Shown one piece after another: positions 49,585 through 59,486 of a stretch of 64,000 nt of DNA. The translations under genes were made by a program, and so were the position numbers. Below the pieces are notes generated by a model. That model was not told the DNA's origin, ran no database searches, and worked only from the letters and a program-made list of their open reading frames with translations. Numbering within the stretch: the first letter of the stretch is position 1; each line of letters opens with the position of its first letter. Origin of the DNA: Emticicia sp. 21SJ11W-3 (GTDB lineage: Bacteria > Bacteroidota > Bacteroidia > Cytophagales > Spirosomataceae); assembly GCF_024138715.1 (NCBI RefSeq), contig NZ_CP092074.1, forward strand, positions 434,001 through 498,000, given 5' to 3'.

Positions 49585-52500
49585 TTACGGCTCCAGATTC
49601 TTTCAAATTTCCACCCTTTAGCCCGCAAACTTATAGGCAAGTAAGCATGCGCCTCTTTAGGCGAAATGCTTTCGAAATACAAATCATCGTCTGTCAGAAT
49701 CAACGATTCATATCTGCCAGCGTCTTTTACAGTAACATCAGCAAAGGGCAGCTCCAGGTAAAATCCGGAGTTCTCCTGAACCAGCTGGTGCTTCAACAAC
49801 CAACGCGTGTTCAGCTTTTCGGTAGAAAAAGGCTCAGGCGAGTATTTACCCTCCGATACCTCCAATGCGTATTCCAGATATTTCTTCAATAGTTTCGGGC
49901 CGTTGTTGGTTGCCTGCTCTACCTGCAACTGATGAGGCAGAATACTACTTACAATATATACCTGTTCTCTGGCGCGGGTAATCGCCACATTCAGTCGGTT
50001 TTCTCCTCCCTGCTGGTTCAGGCTACCAAAGTTCATCAATAGCTTACCTTTCAGATTAGGGGCATATCCTACCGAGAAAATCACAATATCATACTCATCG
50101 CCCTGAATATTCTCAATATTTTTAATTACACCCCAGTCTTCACCCAGTTCGGGGGTAATGGTCTGGTAAATCAAATCAGCCTGTTTGAAGTTGAAAGTAA
50201 CCACACCAATAGTTTTGGTTGGTAGTTTTTTCTTGAGGTCAGTTACAATTTCAAGCACCCTTTGGGCTTCAATCGGATTAGTGTTATTTTCCCAGAAACC
50301 ATCCAGTTTAATAAAGCTGATGGCAGGTTTATTCTTACTTATCTCGGAATAATGAGGCAATAGTTGAAGCGAGTTCTTGTAAAAATGCTGATTCGAGAAG
50401 TCAATCAGATCTAAAGACTGGCTTCGGTAATGGCCTTTGAGCCAGGCCTGAGGCAGATACTGTGCGGCCAGGTCTAGCAGAGAGTCAATTTCTAGTGCAG
50501 GTTCGTCTTCGGCGTCTTCATCGTACCTTACCTGATACAGGTCGGTTGGCTGCAATTGCTTGGAGTCGCCGGCAATTACCACCTGCTTACCCCTGTAAAT
50601 AGCCGGGATACCGTTTTCAGCAAAGCATTGAGAGGCCTCATCAAAAATTACGAGGTCAAATAAAGAGTCCTCCGGATTTTGAGCCGACAACGGAAAAATA
50701 GCAGACACCGATTCCGGCGAAGCCATCCAGCAGGGTATGAGTTTGAATATTTCTTCTGAATGATTCTCCAGTAATTTCCGTACCGACCATAACTTGCGTT
50801 TTTTGGTGGTCTGGTGTTGTAACTCCCGGTAGGTAACTACATTTTGAAGACGATTAACCTCAAGGTCCTGATATGTCTGCTCTCGCAGTTTCAGCAGCAG
50901 TATTTCCTGGCTCAGTTCCTGTTTTTTCAAGACACTTTCCTGTAACTCTGCTTCCAGTTGTTCCACCTTAAGCGAGCTAACCCCGCGGAGAATCGGATAA
51001 AGATTCTCAATGTGGTTTCTCCAGGCCAGGCGTAAAGCGTTCTGAAAAACAGCTCCTAACTCAGCAATATCAACCTGTTGGCTTTTGTAATTCAATAATC
51101 GTTGCACAATTTCCAGTTCAGCAGCCAGAAAAGACTCTTTCAGTTCATCGGCCTCTACCATCAAATCAAAGTGCTGTTTCAGGTAACCCAGTCGCCCCTT
51201 CTTTAGGTCGGGCACATCTACCAGTTTTTCTATCTGCGGTACAGAAAGATGCTCATTCCATTGTGCAAAATGCCGCTTGGTGTCGGCAATTAATTGTTCC
51301 AGCGCATTAAAAGTTCGTAAAAATATAGTCTTCGGATTCTGGAATATATGCGTTGTCTGTCTCAGAATAGCTTCTTCCTGCTGGTATTGGGCATAGGCCT
51401 TATTAGCCAGAATGAAATTCTGAAGATATGCCGAAAGGGTATCCCAACTGTCTTTTTCATCAATCAGAATTTCTTTTTTGCTAAGTTTTTCCTTTATATC
51501 CTCAAAGGTAATACGCTGATGAATCTTCTTTCTCAGGTTGCTTAGTCCTTCTTCACTGACAGGCAGCCGGTTATTAGCCAAAAGCGCTTCTATGTCTTTT
51601 TTATCTTTTGAAAACAGTTTCCAGATAAACCAGTTTAAAGCCGACTGGCTGGCAGCATAAGCTTTTTCTATCTGCGCTTTTCTGAAATTTAAATCGCGGG
51701 CCGGAATACTCGGCTCAATGCCATCGTTGATAAACAGTTTTTCAAGCGACTGGTAGATTTTTTCTATGTCAAACAGCCGGTTACTTGTAAATTTACCCTG
51801 CTGAATGATAGACCTGAAAATTTCTTCAACCTCTTTGTTTTCAAAGTTCTGAATAAATCTCTTGAGCATTTGCTCATCAAAATTATTCAGTTCAATAACT
51901 GAAAACAGTTGCCCGTGTTTTTGTTGAAAATCTATGATGTCTTCAATCGTTTCTGATATTCTGGGCAGTTCAATGAAATTTTTATTCCGGAACGAGTTCC
52001 TTAATTGCCAGAAGTCGTAACCTGCTGATGCCTGAAGTTTAGCCTCGTATTTCAAAAAGCGGTTCAGGCGTCCTTCAAAGTCGGCCAGCTCATCAAACCT
52101 GAAAGAGCGGTAAAGGTCTTGTATCTCAATGGCAGGCTTGTTAATATTGCTGCTCAGATAAAGTTCTTTTACCGACACCCCACATATTGACTCATCAAAA
52201 AGTGCGTCTTTCAGTTCCTGCAATTCTTCTGAAATCTTATCTATCCGCCTGCTGATTTGCGTAAAGTTGCGTTCCAGGAAAATGGCATCCAACCCTTTGT
52301 TCTTTTTCTGAAACTCTTCAACACGCGCTATTTGTCCGGCTATTTTATCAAAAAGTGTTTTCCTGTCGTTTTTAAAATCATGAATCAACGCTACGAAATC
52401 TGTCATCAGTATTTTTTGTAGCCGCTGGTACACGGTGTCGAGGGCCACACGTTTCTGGCATACAACCAGCACTTTTTTACCGCGGGCTGTAAAATCGGCA

Positions 52501-53480
52501 ATCAGGTTGGCAATGAGCTGAGACTTGCCAGTGCCCGGAGGCCCCTGCACTACAACAGAGCCACCTTCTTTTACCTGTTTAATGGCCTCTTCCTGAGAGG
52601 CATCAATGGCAAAGGGTAAAAAGGCTGTTTCTTCCTTATACGGGGCCTGCGGGGCAGGTATAGAAGCATGCTCAAAAAATTCTTCAAAGGTATCAAGCTC
52701 ATAATGCCCCTCTTCGGCGTTTTTTATCAGCTCTTCGTAATCAGGCACAAGGTAAGACCCCGCCTGCGGAAAAATACCCAACACCGCCTGAGGCTGTAGT
52801 TTCAGCTCGCCATTTCTTTCTGATTTATCGAGGTCGGCACGGTTTAACTTTTCAAAATCAATTAGCTGATTAGTGAACAGTTCCTGATTAAAATTAACCT
52901 CAACCGGGCTGTCTTTCAGCATTTCATATAATTGGGTACGAAACGCCAGGCTATCTTTATCAAAATCCTCAAACGATTTCTCCAGCCATTCGTCGGGTAG
53001 CTTTATCTGGTTAAAATGCGAATACGCCAACAGGAAACTCCTGTTCAGGCTTACGGGTTCATCGCGCTGTTCAAGCATCCACTTTTTGCCGTTGTTTTTT
53101 AGCGTAACCGGAAAAAACAATAGCGGGCACCTGACAACGGTGCCATCTGAAAGTTTACCTTTTACAAACGGATACCCAATGTATAAATCTTTAGCACCCC
53201 GTTCTTCTTCAATGAAGGCCTCCGTTCGTGCCAGCTTGCGAAGCCGTTGGCTGGCTTCATTTACTTTATCGAAGCGGCTGTCGTGTACATCGCACAAAGG
53301 TATCTGCGTTTTTTGTGCAATTAATTGATGGATGTAGTCGAACGACGGCTTGCTGTCAAGAAAATTCAGGATATGTAAATCAATGAACTGTTCCTGAGGT
53401 AAACTTAACAATAATAATGACCGATTACGGGACGTAAGATTAGTCAGTCTGCGGAGGTATGTCTTTAGTAATTTCTGCAC
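49575..53480 (-). CDS. Large SF1 (DNA2/Upf1-like) helicase with nuclease-like C-terminus
   Basis: This 1301-residue protein starts at a GTG. A DUF4011-like N-terminal domain (NLTSRNRSLLLLSLP, IGYPFVKGKL..) precedes the helicase. Walker A GPPGTGKS is at residues 313-320, followed by VLVVCQKRVALDTVYQRL (motif Ia). A long coiled-coil and helical insertion (about 370-900) splits the motor. Walker B LVIFDEASQC, GDSKQLQP (III), QGDEYDIVIFSVGYAP and NVAITRAREQVYIVSS (V/VI) close it. The tail (LPISLRAKGWKFERIWS) looks like the small Vsr-like/DUF559-type nuclease end of this helicase class. Possible roles are DNA repair or defence. It stands alone and its stop lies in REP palindrome 4. Confidence 0.85.
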   Translation of the reverse strand: MQKLLKTYLRRLTNLTSRNRSLLLLSLPQEQFIDLHILNFLDSKPSFDYIHQLIAQKTQIPLCDVHDSRFDKVNEASQRLRKLARTEAFIEEERGAKDLYIGYPFVKGKLSDGTVVRCPLLFFPVTLKNNGKKWMLEQRDEPVSLNRSFLLAYSHFNQIKLPDEWLEKSFEDFDKDSLAFRTQLYEMLKDSPVEVNFNQELFTNQLIDFEKLNRADLDKSERNGELKLQPQAVLGIFPQAGSYLVPDYEELIKNAEEGHYELDTFEEFFEHASIPAPQAPYKEETAFLPFAIDASQEEAIKQVKEGGSVVVQGPPGTGKSQLIANLIADFTARGKKVLVVCQKRVALDTVYQRLQKILMTDFVALIHDFKNDRKTLFDKIAGQIARVEEFQKKNKGLDAIFLERNFTQISRRIDKISEELQELKDALFDESICGVSVKELYLSSNINKPAIEIQDLYRSFRFDELADFEGRLNRFLKYEAKLQASAGYDFWQLRNSFRNKNFIELPRISETIEDIIDFQQKHGQLFSVIELNNFDEQMLKRFIQNFENKEVEEIFRSIIQQGKFTSNRLFDIEKIYQSLEKLFINDGIEPSIPARDLNFRKAQIEKAYAASQSALNWFIWKLFSKDKKDIEALLANNRLPVSEEGLSNLRKKIHQRITFEDIKEKLSKKEILIDEKDSWDTLSAYLQNFILANKAYAQYQQEEAILRQTTHIFQNPKTIFLRTFNALEQLIADTKRHFAQWNEHLSVPQIEKLVDVPDLKKGRLGYLKQHFDLMVEADELKESFLAAELEIVQRLLNYKSQQVDIAELGAVFQNALRLAWRNHIENLYPILRGVSSLKVEQLEAELQESVLKKQELSQEILLLKLREQTYQDLEVNRLQNVVTYRELQHQTTKKRKLWSVRKLLENHSEEIFKLIPCWMASPESVSAIFPLSAQNPEDSLFDLVIFDEASQCFAENGIPAIYRGKQVVIAGDSKQLQPTDLYQVRYDEDAEDEPALEIDSLLDLAAQYLPQAWLKGHYRSQSLDLIDFSNQHFYKNSLQLLPHYSEISKNKPAISFIKLDGFWENNTNPIEAQRVLEIVTDLKKKLPTKTIGVVTFNFKQADLIYQTITPELGEDWGVIKNIENIQGDEYDIVIFSVGYAPNLKGKLLMNFGSLNQQGGENRLNVAITRAREQVYIVSSILPHQLQVEQATNNGPKLLKKYLEYALEVSEGKYSPEPFSTEKLNTRWLLKHQLVQENSGFYLELPFADVTVKDAGRYESLILTDDDLYFESISPKEAHAYLPISLRAKGWKFERIWSRNAE

Positions 53481-53713
53481 GGTTCTTTCCTTTCAAAGCT
53501 CAAATATGTTAGTTTTTATGGCTGTTAATTAAACAAAGTTAACCATTCATCAACGTTCAACAAGTGTCAACATTTTTTGGCTGGTACAAATTATTTAATC
53601 ATGTTATGTCGTTAATGTTAAAATTAACTCGGCAATTTAAGCGAAAGTTAAATACTTATGCTTATTTTGGGGCCTCTTTATTTGTAAATATTTACTTTAT
53701 ACTTCTCAAAATT

Positions 53714-56566
53714 ATGTTAAAAAACTACCGGCGCTTCCCAATCAGGCATTTGGCTATTACTTTGCTTGTGGGTATTTTCCTGCTGGGTGGAGACGCATTC
53801 GCTCAGAAAAAAGGAAAGAGAAAGAAAAAAGGTGAAGTTGCAGCTGCGACCGAAAAACCGGTGATTCCGGACCCCGTAAAAGTTACATCGGTGGAAGGTA
53901 TCACAGAGTATGTTCTTGGAAATGGCATGCGGGTACTGATGTTCCCGGATCCATCTAAGCAAACCGTTACCGTTAATATTACCTATCTGGTGGGGTCTCG
54001 CCATGAAGGCTATGGCGAAACCGGTATGGCGCACTTGCTTGAACACATGGTGTTTAAGGGCTCAACTAAACATACCAATATTCCGCAGGAACTGACCGAC
54101 CACGGCGCCCGCCCTAATGGTACCACCTGGCTTGACCGCACCAACTATTTCGAGACCTTCTCGGCCACTGAAGAAAACCTGAAGTGGGCGCTGGACCTGG
54201 AGTCAGACAGAATGGTTAACTCGTTCATCAAAAAAGAAGATCTTGAAAAAGAGTTTTCTGTTGTAAGAAATGAGTTTGAAATGGGAGAGAACGACCCGGA
54301 AAGCGTATTAAGCGAAAGAGTTATAGCAACGGCCTATCTGTGGCATAATTATGGTAATTCAACCATCGGGTCTCGTGAGGATATTGAGCGAGTGCCTATT
54401 GAAAACCTGCAGGCTTTTTATAGAAAATATTATCAGCCGGATAATGCCGTACTATTGGTTGCCGGAAAAATAGATGAGGCTAAAACCCTTAAAATGGTAA
54501 ACGAATATTTTGGTGTTATACCACGCCCTACCCGTGTGCTGCAGCCTACTTATACAGTTGAACCCGTACAGGATGGCGAGCGTTCGGTTACTTTGCGCCG
54601 TGTAGGCGATGTGCAGGCTATTGGCGTCGCATACCATATTTGTGGCAACGCGCATCCTGACTACCCCGCACTAGACGTGCTACAGGGTATACTGACCAGC
54701 GAACCAGCCGGTAAAATCTATAAGGCATTGGTTGAAAGCAAAAAAGCATCAGGTCAGTATTCGTATTCTTTCACTAATAAAGACCCTACATTCTTGTATT
54801 TCGGCGCTTCTGTACTGAAAGACAAAGATCTGGAAGACGCCAAAAAAACAATGCTGGCAACGTTGGATGCCGTACCGACCATGAGCATCACGAAAGAAGA
54901 TGTTGACCGTGCGAAGAACGAAATCCTGAAATCGCTTGAATTGACCTTGCGCAACACCGAAAGAGCAGGCTTGCAAATGAGTGAGTATATAGGTGCAGGT
55001 GACTGGAGACTTGCCTTTATCTACCGTGATGCCGTTGAAAAAGTAAAACCGGAAGATGTAGCAAGAGTAGCTAAGTTCTACTTTAAGCCATCAAACCGTA
55101 CCATTGGCTTGTTTATACCTGAAGAAAACCCTGACAGGGTACGTGTGCCGGAAGCACCGAACGTTGATGAGCTTGTGAAAAACTATAAAGGCCGCGCAGT
55201 GGTAGCCCAAGGAGAAGCTTTTGATCCGTCGCCGGCTAATATTGAAAGCCGCACAAAGCGCGGTCAGGAGCCTAACGGTCTTGAGTATGCGCTTTTGCAG
55301 AAATCAACCCGCGGAAATACGGTAAGAGCAAATATTGTTTTAAGAATGGGCGACGAGCAAAGCCTGCAAAACAAACAGACTATTGCTTCTTTTACGGCCT
55401 CAATGCTCAATAAAGGCACCAAAACCATGAGCCGCCAGCAAATTAAAGATACCCTTGATAAGCTGAAAGCGCAGGTGTTTATTGGTGGTGGTGGTAACAG
55501 TGTATCGGTAAACATTGAGTCTAACAAAGAAAATCTTCCTAAGGCGCTTGCCATTGTAAACGATATATTGAAAAACCCGGTATTTGATGCCAACGAGTTT
55601 GACAAACTGAAACAGGAAAACATTGCACAGATAGAGGCGCAGAAGAGCGACCCTCAGGGTCTGGCATTTGTGGCATTTCAGCGTACCATGAACCCTTATC
55701 CGAAGAGCGATGTGCGCTATGTAGGAACCCTGGACGAGCAACTGGAGAATGTAAAAAATGTAAAACTGGAAGACCTGAAGAAATTCTACAGTGATTTCTA
55801 CGGTGCCTCAGCAGCTACCGTTTCTGTGGTAGGTGATTTCGATGAGCCAGCCATTAAAAACTTTATCAGCAACTCATTGGGTACCTGGAAAAGCCCTACG
55901 CCGTTTAAGCGCATTCAGGCTGTTTATCAAGACATTGCTCCTACAAATAACGCCATCAAAACCCCTGATAAAGCCAATGCACTATTTCTTGCAGGCTTGA
56001 ACTTGCCGTTACAGGATACCGATGTTGATTACCCGGCGCTTTTGCTGGGCAATTATATGCTAGGTGGTGGCTTCCTGAGCTCTCGTCTGGCTGTAAGAAT
56101 CCGCCAGAAAGAAGGTATCAGTTATGGTGTGGGTTCTCAGTTGTCTGGTGCGCCGTTCGACAAATCAGGCAATTTTATGACTTACGCCATTTATGCGCCA
56201 GAAAACGCCGAAAAACTTGAAAAGGCCTTTTATGAAGAAATGAATAAAGTAGTTACAGAAGGTTTTACTGAAGAAGAGCTGAAGGCCGCCAAAGCAGGCT
56301 GGTTGCAAAGCCGTAATGTGTCTCGTGCACAAGACAACGAGCTGTCGAGCCGTTTGAACAGCTATCTTTATTACGACAGAACCCTTGCTTTTGATGCCGA
56401 TTTTGAGAAAAAAGTTGAGGCTTTAACAGCAGAACAGATAAATGCAGCTATGAAGAAATTCATTGATCCTAAGAAAATCACGATTGTGAAAGCAGGTGAT
56501 TTTGATAAAAAGGCAGCTAATGGTACACCTGCACCTGCTCAGGGGGTGTCTGGTAGTAAAAACTAA
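53714..56566 (+). CDS. M16 family zinc metallopeptidase (pitrilysin-like)
   Basis: The ATG at 53714 gives 950 residues with a signal peptide (RHLAITLLVGIFLLGGDAFAQ); an upstream open frame to 53564 is unlikely. Two M16 halves are present. The first has the inverted zinc motif HLLEH (His107, Glu110, His111) in GMAHLLEHMVFKGST, and VVRNEFEMGENDPESV with the third ligand Glu. The second half (from about residue 515) has GGGGNSVSVNIESN, LGGGFLSSRLAVRIRQKEGISYGVG (the R/Y substrate-binding motif) but no zinc site. It degrades peptides in the periplasm. The basic, Ala-rich stretch KKGKRKKKGEVAAATEKP after the signal is unusual. Alone on the plus strand. Confidence 0.92.
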   Translation: MLKNYRRFPIRHLAITLLVGIFLLGGDAFAQKKGKRKKKGEVAAATEKPVIPDPVKVTSVEGITEYVLGNGMRVLMFPDPSKQTVTVNITYLVGSRHEGYGETGMAHLLEHMVFKGSTKHTNIPQELTDHGARPNGTTWLDRTNYFETFSATEENLKWALDLESDRMVNSFIKKEDLEKEFSVVRNEFEMGENDPESVLSERVIATAYLWHNYGNSTIGSREDIERVPIENLQAFYRKYYQPDNAVLLVAGKIDEAKTLKMVNEYFGVIPRPTRVLQPTYTVEPVQDGERSVTLRRVGDVQAIGVAYHICGNAHPDYPALDVLQGILTSEPAGKIYKALVESKKASGQYSYSFTNKDPTFLYFGASVLKDKDLEDAKKTMLATLDAVPTMSITKEDVDRAKNEILKSLELTLRNTERAGLQMSEYIGAGDWRLAFIYRDAVEKVKPEDVARVAKFYFKPSNRTIGLFIPEENPDRVRVPEAPNVDELVKNYKGRAVVAQGEAFDPSPANIESRTKRGQEPNGLEYALLQKSTRGNTVRANIVLRMGDEQSLQNKQTIASFTASMLNKGTKTMSRQQIKDTLDKLKAQVFIGGGGNSVSVNIESNKENLPKALAIVNDILKNPVFDANEFDKLKQENIAQIEAQKSDPQGLAFVAFQRTMNPYPKSDVRYVGTLDEQLENVKNVKLEDLKKFYSDFYGASAATVSVVGDFDEPAIKNFISNSLGTWKSPTPFKRIQAVYQDIAPTNNAIKTPDKANALFLAGLNLPLQDTDVDYPALLLGNYMLGGGFLSSRLAVRIRQKEGISYGVGSQLSGAPFDKSGNFMTYAIYAPENAEKLEKAFYEEMNKVVTEGFTEEELKAAKAGWLQSRNVSRAQDNELSSRLNSYLYYDRTLAFDADFEKKVEALTAEQINAAMKKFIDPKKITIVKAGDFDKKAANGTPAPAQGVSGSKN

Positions 56567-56622
56567 TATTTATGAGGCGACCTTACGGTTTGCTTAATTA
56601 AAAATCTGAATCAACGGAGGCT

Positions 56623-57258
56623 CTATTGCAGGGTCTCCGTTTGTTTTTGCAACTCCCGGTATTCTGCCAGCCCCTTCTCTGTAAGGTAGGGTACAATGAG
56701 TGTAAATGCAATATTCAGATACGTAAGCAGTTTGTCTTCTTCTTTGCCTTCATACAAAATCTCGGCGCTTACCAGCCAGAAATCACCAATGATAAAAAGC
56801 TGGTTGAAAAAGTTTTCATATTGCCCTGCTATCATTTCAGGTTTCAAGAATCCGGCCTGTATGCCGGCGTCTATCCCCGCCTTAAAAAAAACTCTTCTAT
56901 TATTGATTAAATCGCGGTGCTTCTGTTTCAGGTTGGGGATTCTCCTAATAAGGCTGATGAAATCCTGCATCAGAAATTTATACTTATACAGTTTCTCAAA
57001 TACAAAAGCAGCAAGTTTGTACAGGGTTTGCAGGTTGACGGCATCCAGTGAGGCAGGCTCATTGATAACGGCATTCAGTTCATTAATCAATTGCTCATAC
57101 AGTTTTTCAGCAATGGTATCGGTATTCGGGAAATGATAGCACAGATTACCGTGGCTCATACCCAGTTCTTTTGCTATGTGCCTCACCGTTATGGCGTCTA
57201 TGCCCTGTTCATTGAATAACTGAAGTGATGTATGGAGAATGCGTTCTTTGGTGGTCAT
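56623..57258 (-). CDS. TetR/AcrR family transcriptional regulator
   Basis: The ATG at 57258 gives 211 residues; a TTG at 57267 is also in frame. The HTH is KERILHTSLQLFNEQGIDAITVRHIAKELGMSHGNLCYHFPNTDTI. The rest is a helical ligand domain with LYKYKFLMQDFISLIRRIPNLKQKHRDL, as in TetR_C-type regulators common in Bacteroidota. No palindromic operator is evident in front of it. Target genes are unknown. Confidence 0.88.
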   Translation of the reverse strand: MTTKERILHTSLQLFNEQGIDAITVRHIAKELGMSHGNLCYHFPNTDTIAEKLYEQLINELNAVINEPASLDAVNLQTLYKLAAFVFEKLYKYKFLMQDFISLIRRIPNLKQKHRDLINNRRVFFKAGIDAGIQAGFLKPEMIAGQYENFFNQLFIIGDFWLVSAEILYEGKEEDKLLTYLNIAFTLIVPYLTEKGLAEYRELQKQTETLQ

Positions 57259-57366
57259 GAAAAGCAATTTTTCACGAAGTTACAAAATCCTTTCAGCTTT
57301 AGTGCGTTTGTGCTAATTCAGCAGGATGTTTAGAATATTTAAAGAAATAAGCCAAAGCCCTGAACC

Positions 57367-57415
57367 AGATACAACTCCATCGGGCTGAATGCTTTAGCCC
57401 GATGGAGTTGTATCT
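57367..57415. terminator. Perfect 20-bp inverted repeat, likely terminator
   Basis: Arms 57367-57386 and 57396-57415 (each beginning AGATACAACT or its complement) match perfectly around the 9-nt loop GAATGCTTT. It lies 3 bases beyond the stop of the sugar dehydrogenase gene. Confidence 0.75.
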
Positions 57416-57418
57416 AAT

Positions 57419-58660
57419 TTATTTCTTGAAAATTCTGTAAAGCCGGCCTTCATCGGTAATGGCATATAAGGCTCCGTCAGTGCCTTGTGCAATATCGCGG
57501 AAACGTTGTTTTTCTGATTCCAGCAATCGTTCTTCGCCCGTTACCTTGTTGTTTTCTATAACCAGCCTGGCAATGTGTGTGGCACTCAGGCAAGCCAGAA
57601 ACAAATTATTTTTCCATTCTGGCATGGCATCGCCGCTATAGAAAGTCATACCACTGGCCGACACGACGGGGTCCCAGTAGTAAACCGGTTGCTCCAGCCC
57701 TTCTTTTTGCTGAATAGCGCCTCCTATTTTATTGCCGTTATATTCTATACCATAAGTAATAACGGGCCAACCGTAATTTTTGCCGGGTTTTATGAGGTTT
57801 ACCTCGTCTCCACCCTTAGGCCCAAATTCATTTTCCCATAATTCTCCTGTTTGCGGGTGCAAAGCAAGGCCCTGTACGTTTCGGTGGCCATAGCTGTATA
57901 TCTCAGGTTTGTTGTTGGCATCTGAGGCAAAAGGGTTGCCGCTTACGGGTTTTCCGTCTTTGGTTATATATAATATCTTACCCAAAGCCGAGTTCAATTG
58001 TTGCGCCTGCGGGCGGGTTTCAAGGTCAGAGCGCTCTCCGGTACTCACAAAAAGGTTGCCGGTTTTATCAAAAAGAATGCGGCCGCCATAGTGCTTGTCG
58101 CCGTCATAAGCGGGGGTGGCTCTGTAAATTGTGGTAGCACCTTCAATTCTTTTTTCATCAGCCGACAACTTGCCTTTTCCAACGGCGGTCAGATTACCCC
58201 TCGTTTGTGGCTCTGAAAAAACCCAGTACACCATCCGGTTGCTGGTAAAGGCAGGGTCAATCGATATACCCAATAAACCACCTTGACCGTCAGCATCTAC
58301 TTTGGGCAGCCCTGTAATGGGCTCGCTTAGTGTACCTGAACTGCTGGCTAAACGCAAGGTCCCTTCTTTTTCTGTAATTAACAATCTGCCGTCGGGCAAA
58401 ACCGCAAGTCCCCAGGGTTTTTTCAGGTCGTTTGTAAGTACTTTACCTTCGTATGCCGTCTGTGTTTTTACGGCGGCAACGCGTGTCTGGCCTGCAAAAG
58501 CCGGTTTGTAGTTTGTATTGGGGTCTTTGGTTTCAACTGAGGCCGCAGTTGAGATACTGTCGCCATTGGCAGTAGTTTCAGGCGCTTCGGTAGAATTGTT
58601 CTTGCATGAAGATAGACCCATCAGGCCAACCACCATCAATGTCAGAATTTCGTTTTTCAT
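57419..58660 (-). CDS. PQQ-dependent aldose sugar dehydrogenase-like lipoprotein
   Basis: The ATG at 58660 gives 413 residues with a lipoprotein signal (MVVGLMGLSSC). The six-blade YliI/soluble GDH propeller has LKKPWGLAVLPDGRLLITEKEG (active-site His missing in this strand), GLPKVDADGQGGLLGISIDPAF, KHYGGRILFDKTGNLFVSTGERSD, SYGHRNVQGLALHP (SGHRNP-like region) and WENEFGPKGGDEVN, GKNYGWPVITYG, all family signatures. It oxidises aldose sugars using PQQ with calcium, on the outer membrane surface or periplasm. No PQQ synthesis genes are in the window. An OmpA or electron-acceptor partner is not adjacent. Confidence 0.9.
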   Translation of the reverse strand: MKNEILTLMVVGLMGLSSCKNNSTEAPETTANGDSISTAASVETKDPNTNYKPAFAGQTRVAAVKTQTAYEGKVLTNDLKKPWGLAVLPDGRLLITEKEGTLRLASSSGTLSEPITGLPKVDADGQGGLLGISIDPAFTSNRMVYWVFSEPQTRGNLTAVGKGKLSADEKRIEGATTIYRATPAYDGDKHYGGRILFDKTGNLFVSTGERSDLETRPQAQQLNSALGKILYITKDGKPVSGNPFASDANNKPEIYSYGHRNVQGLALHPQTGELWENEFGPKGGDEVNLIKPGKNYGWPVITYGIEYNGNKIGGAIQQKEGLEQPVYYWDPVVSASGMTFYSGDAMPEWKNNLFLACLSATHIARLVIENNKVTGEERLLESEKQRFRDIAQGTDGALYAITDEGRLYRIFKK

Positions 58661-58867
58661 TGTTGTGCTTTGTTTTTGTGTGATAAATCTGATAATTGTC
58701 AAAAACTTATGCCAGTGAAAAGATGACCTGCTGTTTTTAACTTACAATTATAAAGCAGAACCGCTGATCAATTGTAGTGTTTTAAAGCACTAGTTAAAGA
58801 GTATCGGAAAATTAAAGTGCCGTTTTAACTACTTTTATGATGTTTTCAAAAAATTTCCTTTAGTGAA

Positions 58868-58899
58868 TTGATACCGCAATTAAATATTTAGTACATTTG
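58868..58899 (+). promoter_or_regulatory. Bacteroidota-type promoter of the 114-residue protein gene
   Basis: TTG (58868-58870), 21-base spacer, TACATTTG (58892-58899), 24 bases before the ATG at 58924. This matches the TTG-N19-21-TAnnTTTG consensus for the main sigma factor of Bacteroidota. Confidence 0.7.
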
Positions 58900-58923
58900 T
58901 TCTAAATTTTAAATTCTGCTCCC

Positions 58924-59268
58924 ATGACAGCAAATACACATAAATCAAATCTGGTTTTAGTTCGTAATATTTTCATAGCCATAGGCACCGGTGCGTTAAT
59001 AGCCTACACTAATTTTCATGTTGAAACAGGTTATTATGCCATGAGCGCCATTGCGTTGTCTAGCTTTCTGATTGGTTTTCTGGAACCCCGCCGTGGTTGG
59101 ATTCTGGCACTGGTTCAAGCAACCGTAGTAATCAGTTTTTATTACCTCAAACCCATCAAACCTGTTAGTGAAGACCTGGCCATGTTTGCCTCTTATGTGG
59201 CAGTGGTGATGTCGCTGGTGTTTAGTTTTGTTGCAGGTGGTTTAGGGCGTCTTTTTCAGAAGAAATAG
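58924..59268 (+). CDS. Small membrane protein of unknown function
   Basis: This 114-residue protein has three to four hydrophobic helices (about 12-28, 38-52, 58-73 and 86-107) linked by short loops. The second loop is EPRRGW and the C-terminus ends in basic FQKK. No family is recognised. It has its own good promoter (TTG-N21-TACATTTG) and terminator (59292-59317), so it is a mono-cistronic gene. The sequence is consistent with a real protein. Confidence 0.7.
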   Translation: MTANTHKSNLVLVRNIFIAIGTGALIAYTNFHVETGYYAMSAIALSSFLIGFLEPRRGWILALVQATVVISFYYLKPIKPVSEDLAMFASYVAVVMSLVFSFVAGGLGRLFQKK

Positions 59269-59291
59269 AATCTGTATTTCTTTTGGTATTG

Positions 59292-59317
59292 AAAGGGCTT
59301 CTGATAGCCCTTTTTTT
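59292..59317 (+). terminator. Intrinsic terminator after the 114-residue protein gene
   Basis: AAAGGGCT-TCTGAT-AGCCCTTT followed by TTTTT; perfect stem and U run. Confidence 0.9.
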
Positions 59318-59486
59318 GTGCCTGTTAGTATATATTGATTGACAGGATTAAAATGGCAAACTGGCAATTTGTTTATTATATACTGGTAAAATGTCTCCAG
59401 TATGGTTTTTTACGCGCCCCGTAGCTGTTACCATCTGTTTTTTTGTTAAATTACCAATCAGAGTCATATCTTCAAAATTCTATTCT

